Assembly: GCA_002705995.1 (NCBI GenBank)
Contig: PAJI01000026.1
Span: 47,580 to 99,472 of the forward strand
From: Crocinitomicaceae bacterium
GTDB taxonomy: Bacteria; Bacteroidota; Bacteroidia; Flavobacteriales_G; Salibacteraceae
Direction of reading: 5' to 3'
Length of the DNA stretch: 51,893 bases
Shown here: piece after piece, positions 39,703 to 47,398 of the stretch
Position numbering within the stretch: position 1 is the first letter of the stretch
Layout of the letters: each line of letters opens with the position of its first letter
The notes under the pieces: generated by a model
What the model saw: only the letters and a program-made list of their open reading frames with translations
Databases searched by the model: none
What the model was told of the DNA's origin: nothing
Position numbers and translations under genes: made by a program

Positions 39703-40424
39703 GTATACTAACAGATAATCAGTTACTGGCCAAGATCAATAACTTCATTACAACCAACGGTAATAATGAAATTGAAGGTGCTCAGTTGAATGAGTTACTT
39801 CAGGATTTTAAGGATTCGAAGTCTCATGTGAGTCATACTCATACAGCGGCTCAAGTTGGCCTTGGTAATGCTGATAATACCTCTGATGCTGAAAAGCCAG
39901 TATCAACGGCTCAACAGGCGGCATTGGATACCAAAATAGACAAGTTCACGGCTTCAGATATTGATCACAATGCAGCTGGAGTCTTAACTATTGATCTTGA
40001 TGATTCTGAGTTTGTGAGAGTGTCTGTTGAAGCGGATATCACTCAACTAATTATTTCAAAAGGAATGATTGGAATGGCCTACCGCCTTAAGCTAACTCAA
40101 GCAAACGGAGGCGGTCATACATTGACTTTAGCCCCAGCTTATCCACCAACAGGAACAAACGTAACAGCTGGTGAAAAGTACATATACACGCATATTGATA
40201 ATGATGGATTCATTGTTCGAACTCGAGTTTATCAAGTTGTAGATGATTACCAAACTGTAGACATTGATAGCGACATTGCCAACGGTGATTTGAAAGCGGT
40301 CTATTACCTTCCTGATGGAGTTACTCCATTGCTTTCTATTGAAGATGAACAAGTGGATATGCTAGCTATTACGATAACTGATACAGGAGAATACCAAATA
40401 AACCTTGAAAGCTCAAACATGTAA
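39699..40424 (+). CDS. Tail fibre-like protein
   Basis: A 241-residue protein. Residues 43-82 read SHTHTAAQVGLGNADNTSDA, then EKPVSTAQQAALDTKID, a classic tail-fibre repeat. The rest is beta-rich with Thr/Asp-rich strands. Its place among baseplate genes suggests a short fibre or adaptor. Confidence 0.7.
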   Translation: MSILTDNQLLAKINNFITTNGNNEIEGAQLNELLQDFKDSKSHVSHTHTAAQVGLGNADNTSDAEKPVSTAQQAALDTKIDKFTASDIDHNAAGVLTIDLDDSEFVRVSVEADITQLIISKGMIGMAYRLKLTQANGGGHTLTLAPAYPPTGTNVTAGEKYIYTHIDNDGFIVRTRVYQVVDDYQTVDIDSDIANGDLKAVYYLPDGVTPLLSIEDEQVDMLAITITDTGEYQINLESSNM

Positions 40425-42568
40425 TGAAAGTACCAGCTCCTATACATGCAATTGGTGAGTGGTTCACGAGGTTTTGGCACACTCCCGGTATTGATGGGCG
40501 AATTGAAAGCTCCATTGGTGACAGATCAGGTGAACCGCATCCGGGTGATTGCCTAGAAGGTGATGATGTAGCCGAGATTGATTGCTCTGCGGTTACTGGT
40601 GTTTTGACTGCCAAGGTGTGGTGGTTGAAAGATAATGGCGTAGTGCATGGCGACTCCCTCACTTATCAAGAAATTGACACGATTATCCAAAATGTGAAAG
40701 TTGGAAGAAACTTTGCTGATGTGACAACAGCACCAATTGATCTAGTTACTGAAGTTGACAATACCAATAAGAAGATCATTCTTTCAAGTGATAAGAAGTA
40801 TTACGGATTACACATCTATGAGGATGGAGAACTATTCTGTTTTCTATCTGGAGAAGATCAGGCAGGGGCTGCATTGCGTGGTTTTGGATTGAGTTTTCCA
40901 ATTGCTGCTCAGACAATCATGTTTACAACCGATGAAGATGTGCCTTACAATATTTTCAATGAGCTTGGGGGAAGTTACCAAGGGGCAGAATGCGTACCAA
41001 TCAACCTACTACATCTCACTCAAGATTCATTGGGGAACACCCTAGACTATAAAGGAAAACTTCGATTACCTATACAACTCAAAAAAGCATGGTGCTTATT
41101 GGGTGATGGAACTTGGAGTTTGCAAACTACTCATGAGCCGATAACCGTAACCGTTCATGGAGTTGATGTGACCGCAGATGTTACCATTACAGACAATGGT
41201 GATGGAACTTGGGATACGCTATTCCCTGATGAGTTGGAAGTATTCAACTTATACATAGATGATGTTTGTTACCCCGTTTCCAACGGTTCTGGAAATGAGG
41301 TAGGTGGCTATGATTCAACTGGTACAAGTTCCATAGCTACCATTGTAGCTGGTACATACACGCCAGTATCAATTTGGCAACGCCAAGATCAATGGTTTTG
41401 GAATTTCGCAAAGGGGTTTGATAATGCAACAGCAATTGATTTTACCCAATTAGCTATTGATGCATTAACAGGAGTTGTAGATGAAAACAACCCTATTGAA
41501 ATGAGTACCAGTAATAGTAACACGGTCTCTGGACATTTGTATTTACACACGGTATTTACGGGTACAGGACGTCATCGCATTTATTTATACGCTGACCCAA
41601 CTGATGATTCGTTTTATCAAAGTACAGTTAATTCCAGTAAAGTAGCTGGCGTTTATTATGATACAACTAACGGTTATTACCTTTACTGCCACAATAATAT
41701 TTCTGTAAATGGTACATCGTATATAAAAATAGATTTCATTTCGATATTCAACGGTGCATTTGAATTTAGATTGAAGTCAAACGGAGTAATTTCTATTCTA
41801 GTTGAAGATAATTCGTATATATCTTTAGAGGATTACATAGTAGATAACGTTTTCGGAAATTTGTCGGTAGACCCCAATTCAAAAATAACAGCCACAGGAA
41901 ATGACATACCGTACACGCAGGGAATATACGATTGGCTTACTGATTCTGCTGCTGCACAAGCGGAAAAAGATGAATTCAATGCCTTATTTACGTTAACGAC
42001 TTCTTTAGATTTTGTCACGGAATTTTTTCCTAACATAAATTCATTAGGAATTCTCAAAAATAATGTAGGTTTCACTTCCCGATTTGAGGTGAATGCTCTT
42101 AGTTATACTATTTATCAGCAATCTTCATTTACGGTGCAATCGACAGATTCTTCCGAAGCCGATCGAAAATCTGCTATTCTAGGTTTACCACTAACAACTA
42201 TAGATAATATATATATCAGAGCATCAGATTATAGTCTAGGAGAAGATCAATGGCTAGAATACTATTTCGGTTATATAGAGGACACTGTTAAGAAGCTAGT
42301 TAATAGTTCCAATCCGGAGAATATAGGGGTGCAAGCTTCAAGGGAATTCCATACCCAAAACGAAGCCGTAATCACAGTTCCAGAATGCCCTCAAATGCGC
42401 GCGGCAGGATTTGATCCAACAGTTGAGTATACAGTTGCAGACCTACAAACTATCAATAACAACAAGATATTCATTGGTCAAGCCAATGGTCGAGCTCGTA
42501 AGCTTGTGACCTATGGGAAAACTAATACTGAGATAATTACGAAAGCAGAAAAATACGTGAAGTCATGA
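40424..42568 (+). CDS. Large tail/host-recognition protein
   Basis: A 714-residue, beta-rich protein rich in Asn, Thr and Asp, with no recognised catalytic motif. It is embedded in the baseplate operon, overlapping both neighbours by 1-4 nt. A stretch in the middle (41500-42250) has a base composition closer to AT-rich and different codon use (many ATA, TCG, TCC) from the rest, as expected for a swapped receptor-binding region. Call based on position and composition. Confidence 0.6.
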   Translation: MKVPAPIHAIGEWFTRFWHTPGIDGRIESSIGDRSGEPHPGDCLEGDDVAEIDCSAVTGVLTAKVWWLKDNGVVHGDSLTYQEIDTIIQNVKVGRNFADVTTAPIDLVTEVDNTNKKIILSSDKKYYGLHIYEDGELFCFLSGEDQAGAALRGFGLSFPIAAQTIMFTTDEDVPYNIFNELGGSYQGAECVPINLLHLTQDSLGNTLDYKGKLRLPIQLKKAWCLLGDGTWSLQTTHEPITVTVHGVDVTADVTITDNGDGTWDTLFPDELEVFNLYIDDVCYPVSNGSGNEVGGYDSTGTSSIATIVAGTYTPVSIWQRQDQWFWNFAKGFDNATAIDFTQLAIDALTGVVDENNPIEMSTSNSNTVSGHLYLHTVFTGTGRHRIYLYADPTDDSFYQSTVNSSKVAGVYYDTTNGYYLYCHNNISVNGTSYIKIDFISIFNGAFEFRLKSNGVISILVEDNSYISLEDYIVDNVFGNLSVDPNSKITATGNDIPYTQGIYDWLTDSAAAQAEKDEFNALFTLTTSLDFVTEFFPNINSLGILKNNVGFTSRFEVNALSYTIYQQSSFTVQSTDSSEADRKSAILGLPLTTIDNIYIRASDYSLGEDQWLEYYFGYIEDTVKKLVNSSNPENIGVQASREFHTQNEAVITVPECPQMRAAGFDPTVEYTVADLQTINNNKIFIGQANGRARKLVTYGKTNTEIITKAEKYVKS

Positions 42569-43146
42569 GTTTAACTACTATCAAATTCCCAACAGAGTTA
42601 ATTGAAGAAGCATCAATCAATGGTGAAGCTAATTTATTGTTTGACTTTCTTCAAGCCATAGCAGCACAACGCTCACAAGTAACGTGGTGCGATGTAGCTG
42701 ATTCCAATTACCAATGCTTGATTGTAACAGAGGCCACAATTAGAGGAGTGTGTGAACGCAAAGGATTCACGTATTGGGATGAAATGTGGAAGCTAGCAGA
42801 GATGGCCACAGCTGCCAATTGCTCACTTGAAAATGTGTTCTTGGCCTTTCGTGCTTCAACTGATATTCTTACGGAAAATGTGCCTCTAGGATTACCAGGA
42901 GCAACATACATTAATGAGAATGAAGAAACGGTCAATAGAACGTTTGCTAACTGGTTTCAAAATACTACTCCATCCCAAGGTATCAAAGACTTAGGAGACG
43001 GTACAGCCTTGTTTCTGACATCGGCTTTAGGTGATCGTTTGAACGCAACTCAAATGATGATCCTGAAGGCTTTCGCTGATGATAATCCATCTTTTAATAT
43101 CACGTGGTTGAATACACCTGATTATGCAACCTTAAAAGCATCATAA
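42565..43146 (+). CDS. Tail-associated protein, unknown function
   Basis: A 193-residue protein with no recognised family. It is a soluble, mostly helical protein with three Cys. It lies between the large tail protein and the baseplate J gene, overlapping the former by 4 nt. Confidence 0.5.
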   Translation: MSLTTIKFPTELIEEASINGEANLLFDFLQAIAAQRSQVTWCDVADSNYQCLIVTEATIRGVCERKGFTYWDEMWKLAEMATAANCSLENVFLAFRASTDILTENVPLGLPGATYINENEETVNRTFANWFQNTTPSQGIKDLGDGTALFLTSALGDRLNATQMMILKAFADDNPSFNITWLNTPDYATLKAS

Positions 43147-43147
43147 A

Positions 43148-44002
43148 ATGGCTAGAACTACTGAAGAAATATACAACAGCATTGTAACAGAGATTACAAG
43201 CTATACAGTGTTGGCTGGTTTAATCTCTGTGCCTGATGACTTTCAAACTTTCACAGATGAAGTTACAAGCAACTCAAAAGTTGGTGTGGCTAGACACATC
43301 ATTTATGGCGTGTCATATGCAATTCACACCATTGAGGTGATGTATGACAAATTGAAAGCTGAAATTGAAGCTTTGGGTGCGGCCATGATTCCGCAAACCG
43401 ATCGTTGGATGGTTTATCAAACAAAGGCATTCCAGTACGGTGATGCATTGGTGTGGGATGGCACAAAGTATACATATGCGGCCATCACAACAGCGAATCA
43501 AATCGTAGCACAATGTGCTGTTATCACTGTTGAAGGAAAGGTGCTCATTAAAGTCGCTAAAGACGCTGGTGGATCATTGAGTCCATTAACAGTTGGTGAG
43601 CGTGATGCTTTAACCGCGTATTGGAATTTGATTCGTGCTGCTGGTACGAACTTTCAAGTGATCTCTGAAGTAGCTGATGATTTAGCTGTGAACATCGATG
43701 TGGTTTATGATCCATTGGTGATGAACTCAGATGGTACTTTGCGCTCTGATGGAACAACCAAACCAGTTGATGAGGCTATTACAAGCTATTTGCAAGGTCT
43801 GTCATTTAACGGTCGCTTTTGGACAGACAAACTAGTAGATGCAATTCAAGCAGCTGAAGGAGTAACCAGTGTAGATGTGAATGACATTCAAGCCAAATAT
43901 GGGCTTTTGAGTTACACGCTGGTTGATGTGTATTACGATTCATTTGCTGGTCACATGGCTATTGATTCGGGCAGTTCAACAATTAATTATTTATCCGTTT
44001 AA
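43148..44002 (+). CDS. Baseplate J-like protein (Mu gp47-like)
   Basis: A 284-residue wedge protein of the baseplate J type: MARTTEEIYNSIVTEI start, LIKVAKDAGGSLSPLTVGERDALTAYWNLIRAAGTNF, VNIDVVYDPLV, and an ending GVTSVDVNDIQAKYG. The family carries a gp6/gpJ core. Expected to form the baseplate with the gp46-like protein. Confidence 0.8.
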   Translation: MARTTEEIYNSIVTEITSYTVLAGLISVPDDFQTFTDEVTSNSKVGVARHIIYGVSYAIHTIEVMYDKLKAEIEALGAAMIPQTDRWMVYQTKAFQYGDALVWDGTKYTYAAITTANQIVAQCAVITVEGKVLIKVAKDAGGSLSPLTVGERDALTAYWNLIRAAGTNFQVISEVADDLAVNIDVVYDPLVMNSDGTLRSDGTTKPVDEAITSYLQGLSFNGRFWTDKLVDAIQAAEGVTSVDVNDIQAKYGLLSYTLVDVYYDSFAGHMAIDSGSSTINYLSV

Positions 44003-44040
44003 GCATGTTTAACTGGAATTTAAATACCATTCTAACAAGG
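43999..44040 (+). repeat. Phased TTAAA iteron, site E
   Basis: Units TTAAGCATGT, TTAACTGGAAT, TTAAATACCAT, then a decayed TCTAACAAGG, at 10-11 bp phase. It spans the stop of the baseplate J gene and the ATG of the next gene, partly coding. Confidence 0.55.
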
Positions 44041-44520
44041 TACTTGTACCGAGATTGGAGAAAGCCAAAGTTCATAGCTTATCTTCAGTCGATAGGTTCA
44101 CCATTGAGCAACTTATTTCAAAGGTTTAGCGCCTTCAGAAACTTATGGAATCACAAGCTCAAGTTCACTGATCAAATCATTTACTTGGAGCACTATTTGA
44201 ATGGAGAATACTCATTGCTCTATGATATAGCAACGCGATATAATGACATAGCAGTTGGTTCAATCATTTGGATTGAAAACGCTGAGTTCATTCAGGCGAA
44301 TACAGTATATAATTTAGATGAAAATAAGGTTGGAATAACAGTTTACAATACCTCAGAAAATACTGTTGGAAATGTCACCTACAATACTTCTGATTATGCT
44401 GTATCAGAGCACTTCATTGTGTGGGTACCTCAATACATTACATTTTCAGAAAATCACATGAGAGCTAAAATTGCTTTCTATCTGAAAGCAGGAAAACAAT
44501 ATTCAATTCAAACTTACTAG
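44005..44520 (+). CDS. Baseplate-associated protein, possible gp48-like
   Basis: A 171-residue protein beginning in iteron site E. The N-terminal half is basic and aromatic (YLYRDWRKPKFIAYLQSIG). The second half has a repeated VYNxxENxVGxxxYNTS pattern (residues 100-132). Mu has its gp48 tail protein after gp47, which suggests a connector of fibres, but similarity is not visible. Confidence 0.5.
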   Translation: MFNWNLNTILTRYLYRDWRKPKFIAYLQSIGSPLSNLFQRFSAFRNLWNHKLKFTDQIIYLEHYLNGEYSLLYDIATRYNDIAVGSIIWIENAEFIQANTVYNLDENKVGITVYNTSENTVGNVTYNTSDYAVSEHFIVWVPQYITFSENHMRAKIAFYLKAGKQYSIQTY

Positions 44521-44522
44521 AG

Positions 44523-45293
44523 ATGAAACAAATTAAGAATGATCAATTTGGTGGATGGGACTTTAAGTGGGATGACTTACGATGGATGCAAACAGCGTAT
44601 ATTGAAGCTTTAGCAGGGTTAGGCTCATCAGTAGGTAATTGCATTTTGTCAGGGTGTGAACTCCAAAACAACAACGCTAATAATACTGATGGATTTATCT
44701 TTTATGATGGCGAGATATATCAAGTTTCAGGCGCTTCAATAGCAACTGAAGGCACGCCAAATACTCCAACTGTCTATTTCAAGGTTGTAGAAGATTATGA
44801 TGTTTCAGGAAACAGAACCACAAATTTAGCAACAGTAATTGATACATACTTGGTTCGAAAAGCTAAAATTGTTGTTGCTGAAACTGGTCAATCGGGGTCA
44901 AACTATATTACATATGTAAGCCTCAAAACATATAACTCACTTCTAGCTACTCAGCTTCAACCTGAAGTTTTAAATCTACAAAACAAAATTCATGGTTTTA
45001 CTGGTCAAAACGCCTCATTGGTTCAAAATAATTGGGATTTAAGCGAGCTATATGTCACTAGAAGCTATGAAGGATTTGTAACCATTAGCGGAGTGGTTGA
45101 TGGTACAAATGCTAGCGGAACTTTGGTGGCAAAGTTACCAGCTCATTATAGACCAATAACGAATATTATTGATACAATACGTGTTAATCAAGCTACATCT
45201 GGAGTTGAGCAAATAACCATTAATACCAATGGAGATATCACCATTCCGATCTTGGGTATATACTATGTTACTTTGACTTACTATGCTGGTTAG
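44523..45293 (+). CDS. Terminal tail-fibre-like protein
   Basis: A 256-residue beta-rich protein, last gene of the phage. The first 110 residues (GGWDFKWDDLRWMQTAYIEALAG, FIFYDGEIYQVSG) resemble fibre attachment domains. The end (ITINTNGDITIPILGIYYVTLTYYAG) resembles a tip or pyocin-knob-like beta strand. Probably a fibre or adhesin. Confidence 0.6.
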   Translation: MKQIKNDQFGGWDFKWDDLRWMQTAYIEALAGLGSSVGNCILSGCELQNNNANNTDGFIFYDGEIYQVSGASIATEGTPNTPTVYFKVVEDYDVSGNRTTNLATVIDTYLVRKAKIVVAETGQSGSNYITYVSLKTYNSLLATQLQPEVLNLQNKIHGFTGQNASLVQNNWDLSELYVTRSYEGFVTISGVVDGTNASGTLVAKLPAHYRPITNIIDTIRVNQATSGVEQITINTNGDITIPILGIYYVTLTYYAG

Positions 45294-45368
45294 ATGAAAT
45301 AGAAACCCTTAAAAATCATATAAAAGTGTTGCGCTACAAAGATAGTTGAAAGTGCTAGTTTTATACAA

Positions 45369-45382
45369 TGGCTATGAAGCCA
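45369..45382 (+). terminator. Weak hairpin after the last phage gene
   Basis: TGGCT (45369-45373) pairs with AGCCA (45378-45382) around a 4-nt loop, followed by an AT-rich run without a full U-tract. It could terminate the tail operon weakly. The interval 45294-45471 otherwise holds only the right end. Confidence 0.3.
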
Positions 45383-45427
45383 CATTTATTCAGCTAGTCA
45401 AAGAAATTTATGTATAATTATAAAATG

Positions 45428-45464
45428 TGTACAATTCGTTTTTAATTCATGTACAATTCGTTTT
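45428..45464 (-). repeat. Right-end transposase-binding sites R1 and R2
   Basis: TGTACAATTCGTTTT is present twice, at 45428-45442 (R2) and 45450-45464 (R1), spaced exactly 22 bp. Mu end sites are 22 bp. Both are inverted relative to L1 and L2. A degenerate match TGTATAATTATAAAA lies at 45411-45425. The right terminus is placed 6-7 bp outside R1. Confidence 0.75.
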
Positions 45465-45469
45465 CGCGA

Positions 45470-46228
45470 CTATAGAAAGCTCGACTCAATTTCTCCATCG
45501 TTATTTAAGAAGTTGATCTTGGCCGTTCCCGCTGAATCGACCATAAATTGCAACCGCACATTTCCACTTTTGTCCGATAGGTTAAGCACAGCCGCTTTGT
45601 TGGTATCTCTCCCTAAAAACACCCGTTTGGCATAAGCCGGTTGCCCTTCAACAGGTTCTAACAAATGTTGTAGAGCACTATCTCTTTTAGATCCTTCTTC
45701 AAAGTCTTTGTAAACATTGTGAAGTTGCTGATTCCATACAGGAAATGGAGGTGTATCTTGCCAATCGGTTACGTGCAGCCCAACTTGTCTTCCTTCCCGA
45801 TCATCGGAATACTGAAAATAGAGCACCTGGTTTTGGTTGTATTGATCAAATGACAAATGCCCAAAAGCATCTTGCTCTCCGGTTATTGAGTCGGTTACGC
45901 CACTGAAAGTTAATCCACCACATTCTGTACCTTCTTCATTGAAAAAAATAAGTCCGCAACGGTTGCCACCGATTAACCCAAATTCTTTTCCGTAAGTCAA
46001 GGGTGCCGGTGATTTTTCTTTGTTTGAAATGGTCAACCGCAATGTACCATCTTCTTCAATGATGTTGATGCGTTTAACGTTAATTACATCAAAATCAGTG
46101 GTTATTGTAGGTGTCTTGGTGTTGAAGTAAATAATACTAACGGTTAATATAATGGTGATGAGAATGGCGTAAATGGTAAGAAAGAAAATCTGGTTTTTGA
46201 TGGTGGCAAGTTCTTGTTTGCTGTTCAT
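45470..46228 (-). CDS. Single-TM envelope protein with C-terminus replaced by prophage
   Basis: A 252-residue host protein with one N-terminal membrane helix (residues 14-34) and a large beta-rich extracytoplasmic domain (INIIEEDGTLRLTISNKEKSP, VRLQFMVDSAGTAKINFL). Similar unnamed proteins occur in Bacteroidota. The TAG stop is formed by the prophage end plus the first flanking base. Without the insertion the frame would run five residues further (FPSKE). The loss is small, so the protein may still work. Confidence 0.7.
   Translation of the reverse strand: MNSKQELATIKNQIFFLTIYAILITIILTVSIIYFNTKTPTITTDFDVINVKRINIIEEDGTLRLTISNKEKSPAPLTYGKEFGLIGGNRCGLIFFNEEGTECGGLTFSGVTDSITGEQDAFGHLSFDQYNQNQVLYFQYSDDREGRQVGLHVTDWQDTPPFPVWNQQLHNVYKDFEEGSKRDSALQHLLEPVEGQPAYAKRVFLGRDTNKAAVLNLSDKSGNVRLQFMVDSAGTAKINFLNNDGEIESSFL
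45472..45475. repeat. Right copy of probable target duplication (ATAG)
   Basis: ATAG directly follows the prophage right end and matches 11512-11515. It lies 7 bp outside the terminal repeat, symmetric with the left end. Confidence 0.55.
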
Positions 46229-46360
46229 TGTTGCTGTGTTAGGTTATCAATGCATTTACTGCACACAAATTACAGCGAGGAATATGCTCAGAACCGCGAA
46301 TTAAGGTTCAGCAAACAACAATAAATGGTGAAAATGCTAGAAATGCGTTTGAAGCAAAAA

Positions 46361-47392
46361 TTAATGTGTCAAAACAAATTCTAACACGTCTGTTCCCTTT
46401 GCTACTTTTACATCAGGAGCAATGCCATCGGGATCAACAGGGTTGTTGGGTAAACGTGTTGTGCGGGTTGTAGGAAGTGAAACATACCAATAGCCCGAAG
46501 GCAAAATAACCGTGTTGAGGTTAGCATAATCCAAGGCTCCACCGCTATTTTCGGTTCCGTAAAGGGTGACTTTTTCGCTTTGTTGTGCCTTTAATAAAAA
46601 CTGTTCGGTAGCACTTTTACAGCCTTTATCAATAAGAATGCTCACCTTTTGTGGATAGGGTAGAACCGTATCTAGCGTTAGCGTATCTACACGGTTTTCA
46701 GACAGTAAAATAAATTGATTAGGATGTTTTTCGGTCTTTTTAACAATACGCTGAATGTCTTTTTTGTCAGCTTCTGGCAGGTGAGGGTTCGACAGTAAAT
46801 CGCGAAAAAGTTGAACGTTATTGGCCGATGTCCAGAGTTCTGTGCCATGCGTATATATTGGGTTGGTATAGATGAAAGGAAGTAAAGCATGAAACATGGC
46901 ATCACCGCCACCGCCATTTCCCCGCAGGTCGATAATAAGGAGGTTATGTTGCATTATTTGAGAGGAGTAAATATCAATTAAACTGTCTAAAACAGGTTTA
47001 AGGTACAAGTCTGCTGAAGGAATGCTAACGACCACTTGCTGCTCATCTACTATTTGAACAGTAGGTTGCTCCGAAATGTGGCTTTTTCGAGCATATTGAG
47101 GATGCTCTTTTGTTTTGCCAAAATAAACATGGCCATTGTTGAGGTAATGGATGTAAGCAGCAATGCGAATTCCACACGCTTGCAGTGAGGTAATGCCTTG
47201 AGAAGCCTGCACTAAAGAATCTACTATTTGTTGATATTCGGAGTGTTTGACTTTAAAATCTTGCATACCCGCATAATCGTTGTTGTAGGCAGCAACAAGA
47301 AAAGCCATGTCTTTCGCACAATCACACATTTGGGCAACTCCAACCTGTGTTGTGAATAGAAAGAGAATGAAGAGGAGAATTCTGTTTGACAT
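46361..47392 (-). CDS. S41 family peptidase, exported
   Basis: A 343-residue protein with a Sec signal peptide (ILLFILFLFTTQVGVAQ) and an S41 (C-terminal processing peptidase/tricorn-like) domain: LLIIDLRGNGGGGDAMFHALLPF, then ILIDKGCKSATEQFLLKA with the nucleophile Ser, and GTENSGGALDYAN. The PDZ domain seen in CtpA is absent. It is 6 bp downstream of the BNR protein and may share its transcript. Substrate unknown. Confidence 0.82.
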   Translation of the reverse strand: MSNRILLFILFLFTTQVGVAQMCDCAKDMAFLVAAYNNDYAGMQDFKVKHSEYQQIVDSLVQASQGITSLQACGIRIAAYIHYLNNGHVYFGKTKEHPQYARKSHISEQPTVQIVDEQQVVVSIPSADLYLKPVLDSLIDIYSSQIMQHNLLIIDLRGNGGGGDAMFHALLPFIYTNPIYTHGTELWTSANNVQLFRDLLSNPHLPEADKKDIQRIVKKTEKHPNQFILLSENRVDTLTLDTVLPYPQKVSILIDKGCKSATEQFLLKAQQSEKVTLYGTENSGGALDYANLNTVILPSGYWYVSLPTTRTTRLPNNPVDPDGIAPDVKVAKGTDVLEFVLTH

Positions 47393-47398
47393 GTTTCA

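Larger units (their letters stand above)
11516..45471 (+). mobile_element. Mu-like transposable prophage, contractile tail
   Basis: A complete-looking element of about 33.96 kb in Mu gene order: leftward repressor, then rightward Ner-like, MuA-like and MuB-like genes, early genes including GemA-like and DUF3164, then head, lysis, sheath, tube, tape-measure, baseplate and fibre genes. Its ends carry inverted copies of a 15-bp motif: AAAACGAAGTGTACA at left, and TGTACAATTCGTTTT at right twice with 22-bp spacing. The flanks carry an ATAG duplication. No core gene is visibly broken, so it may be functional. The packaging and portal genes (22386-28456) are inverted relative to the rest. Confidence 0.92.
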
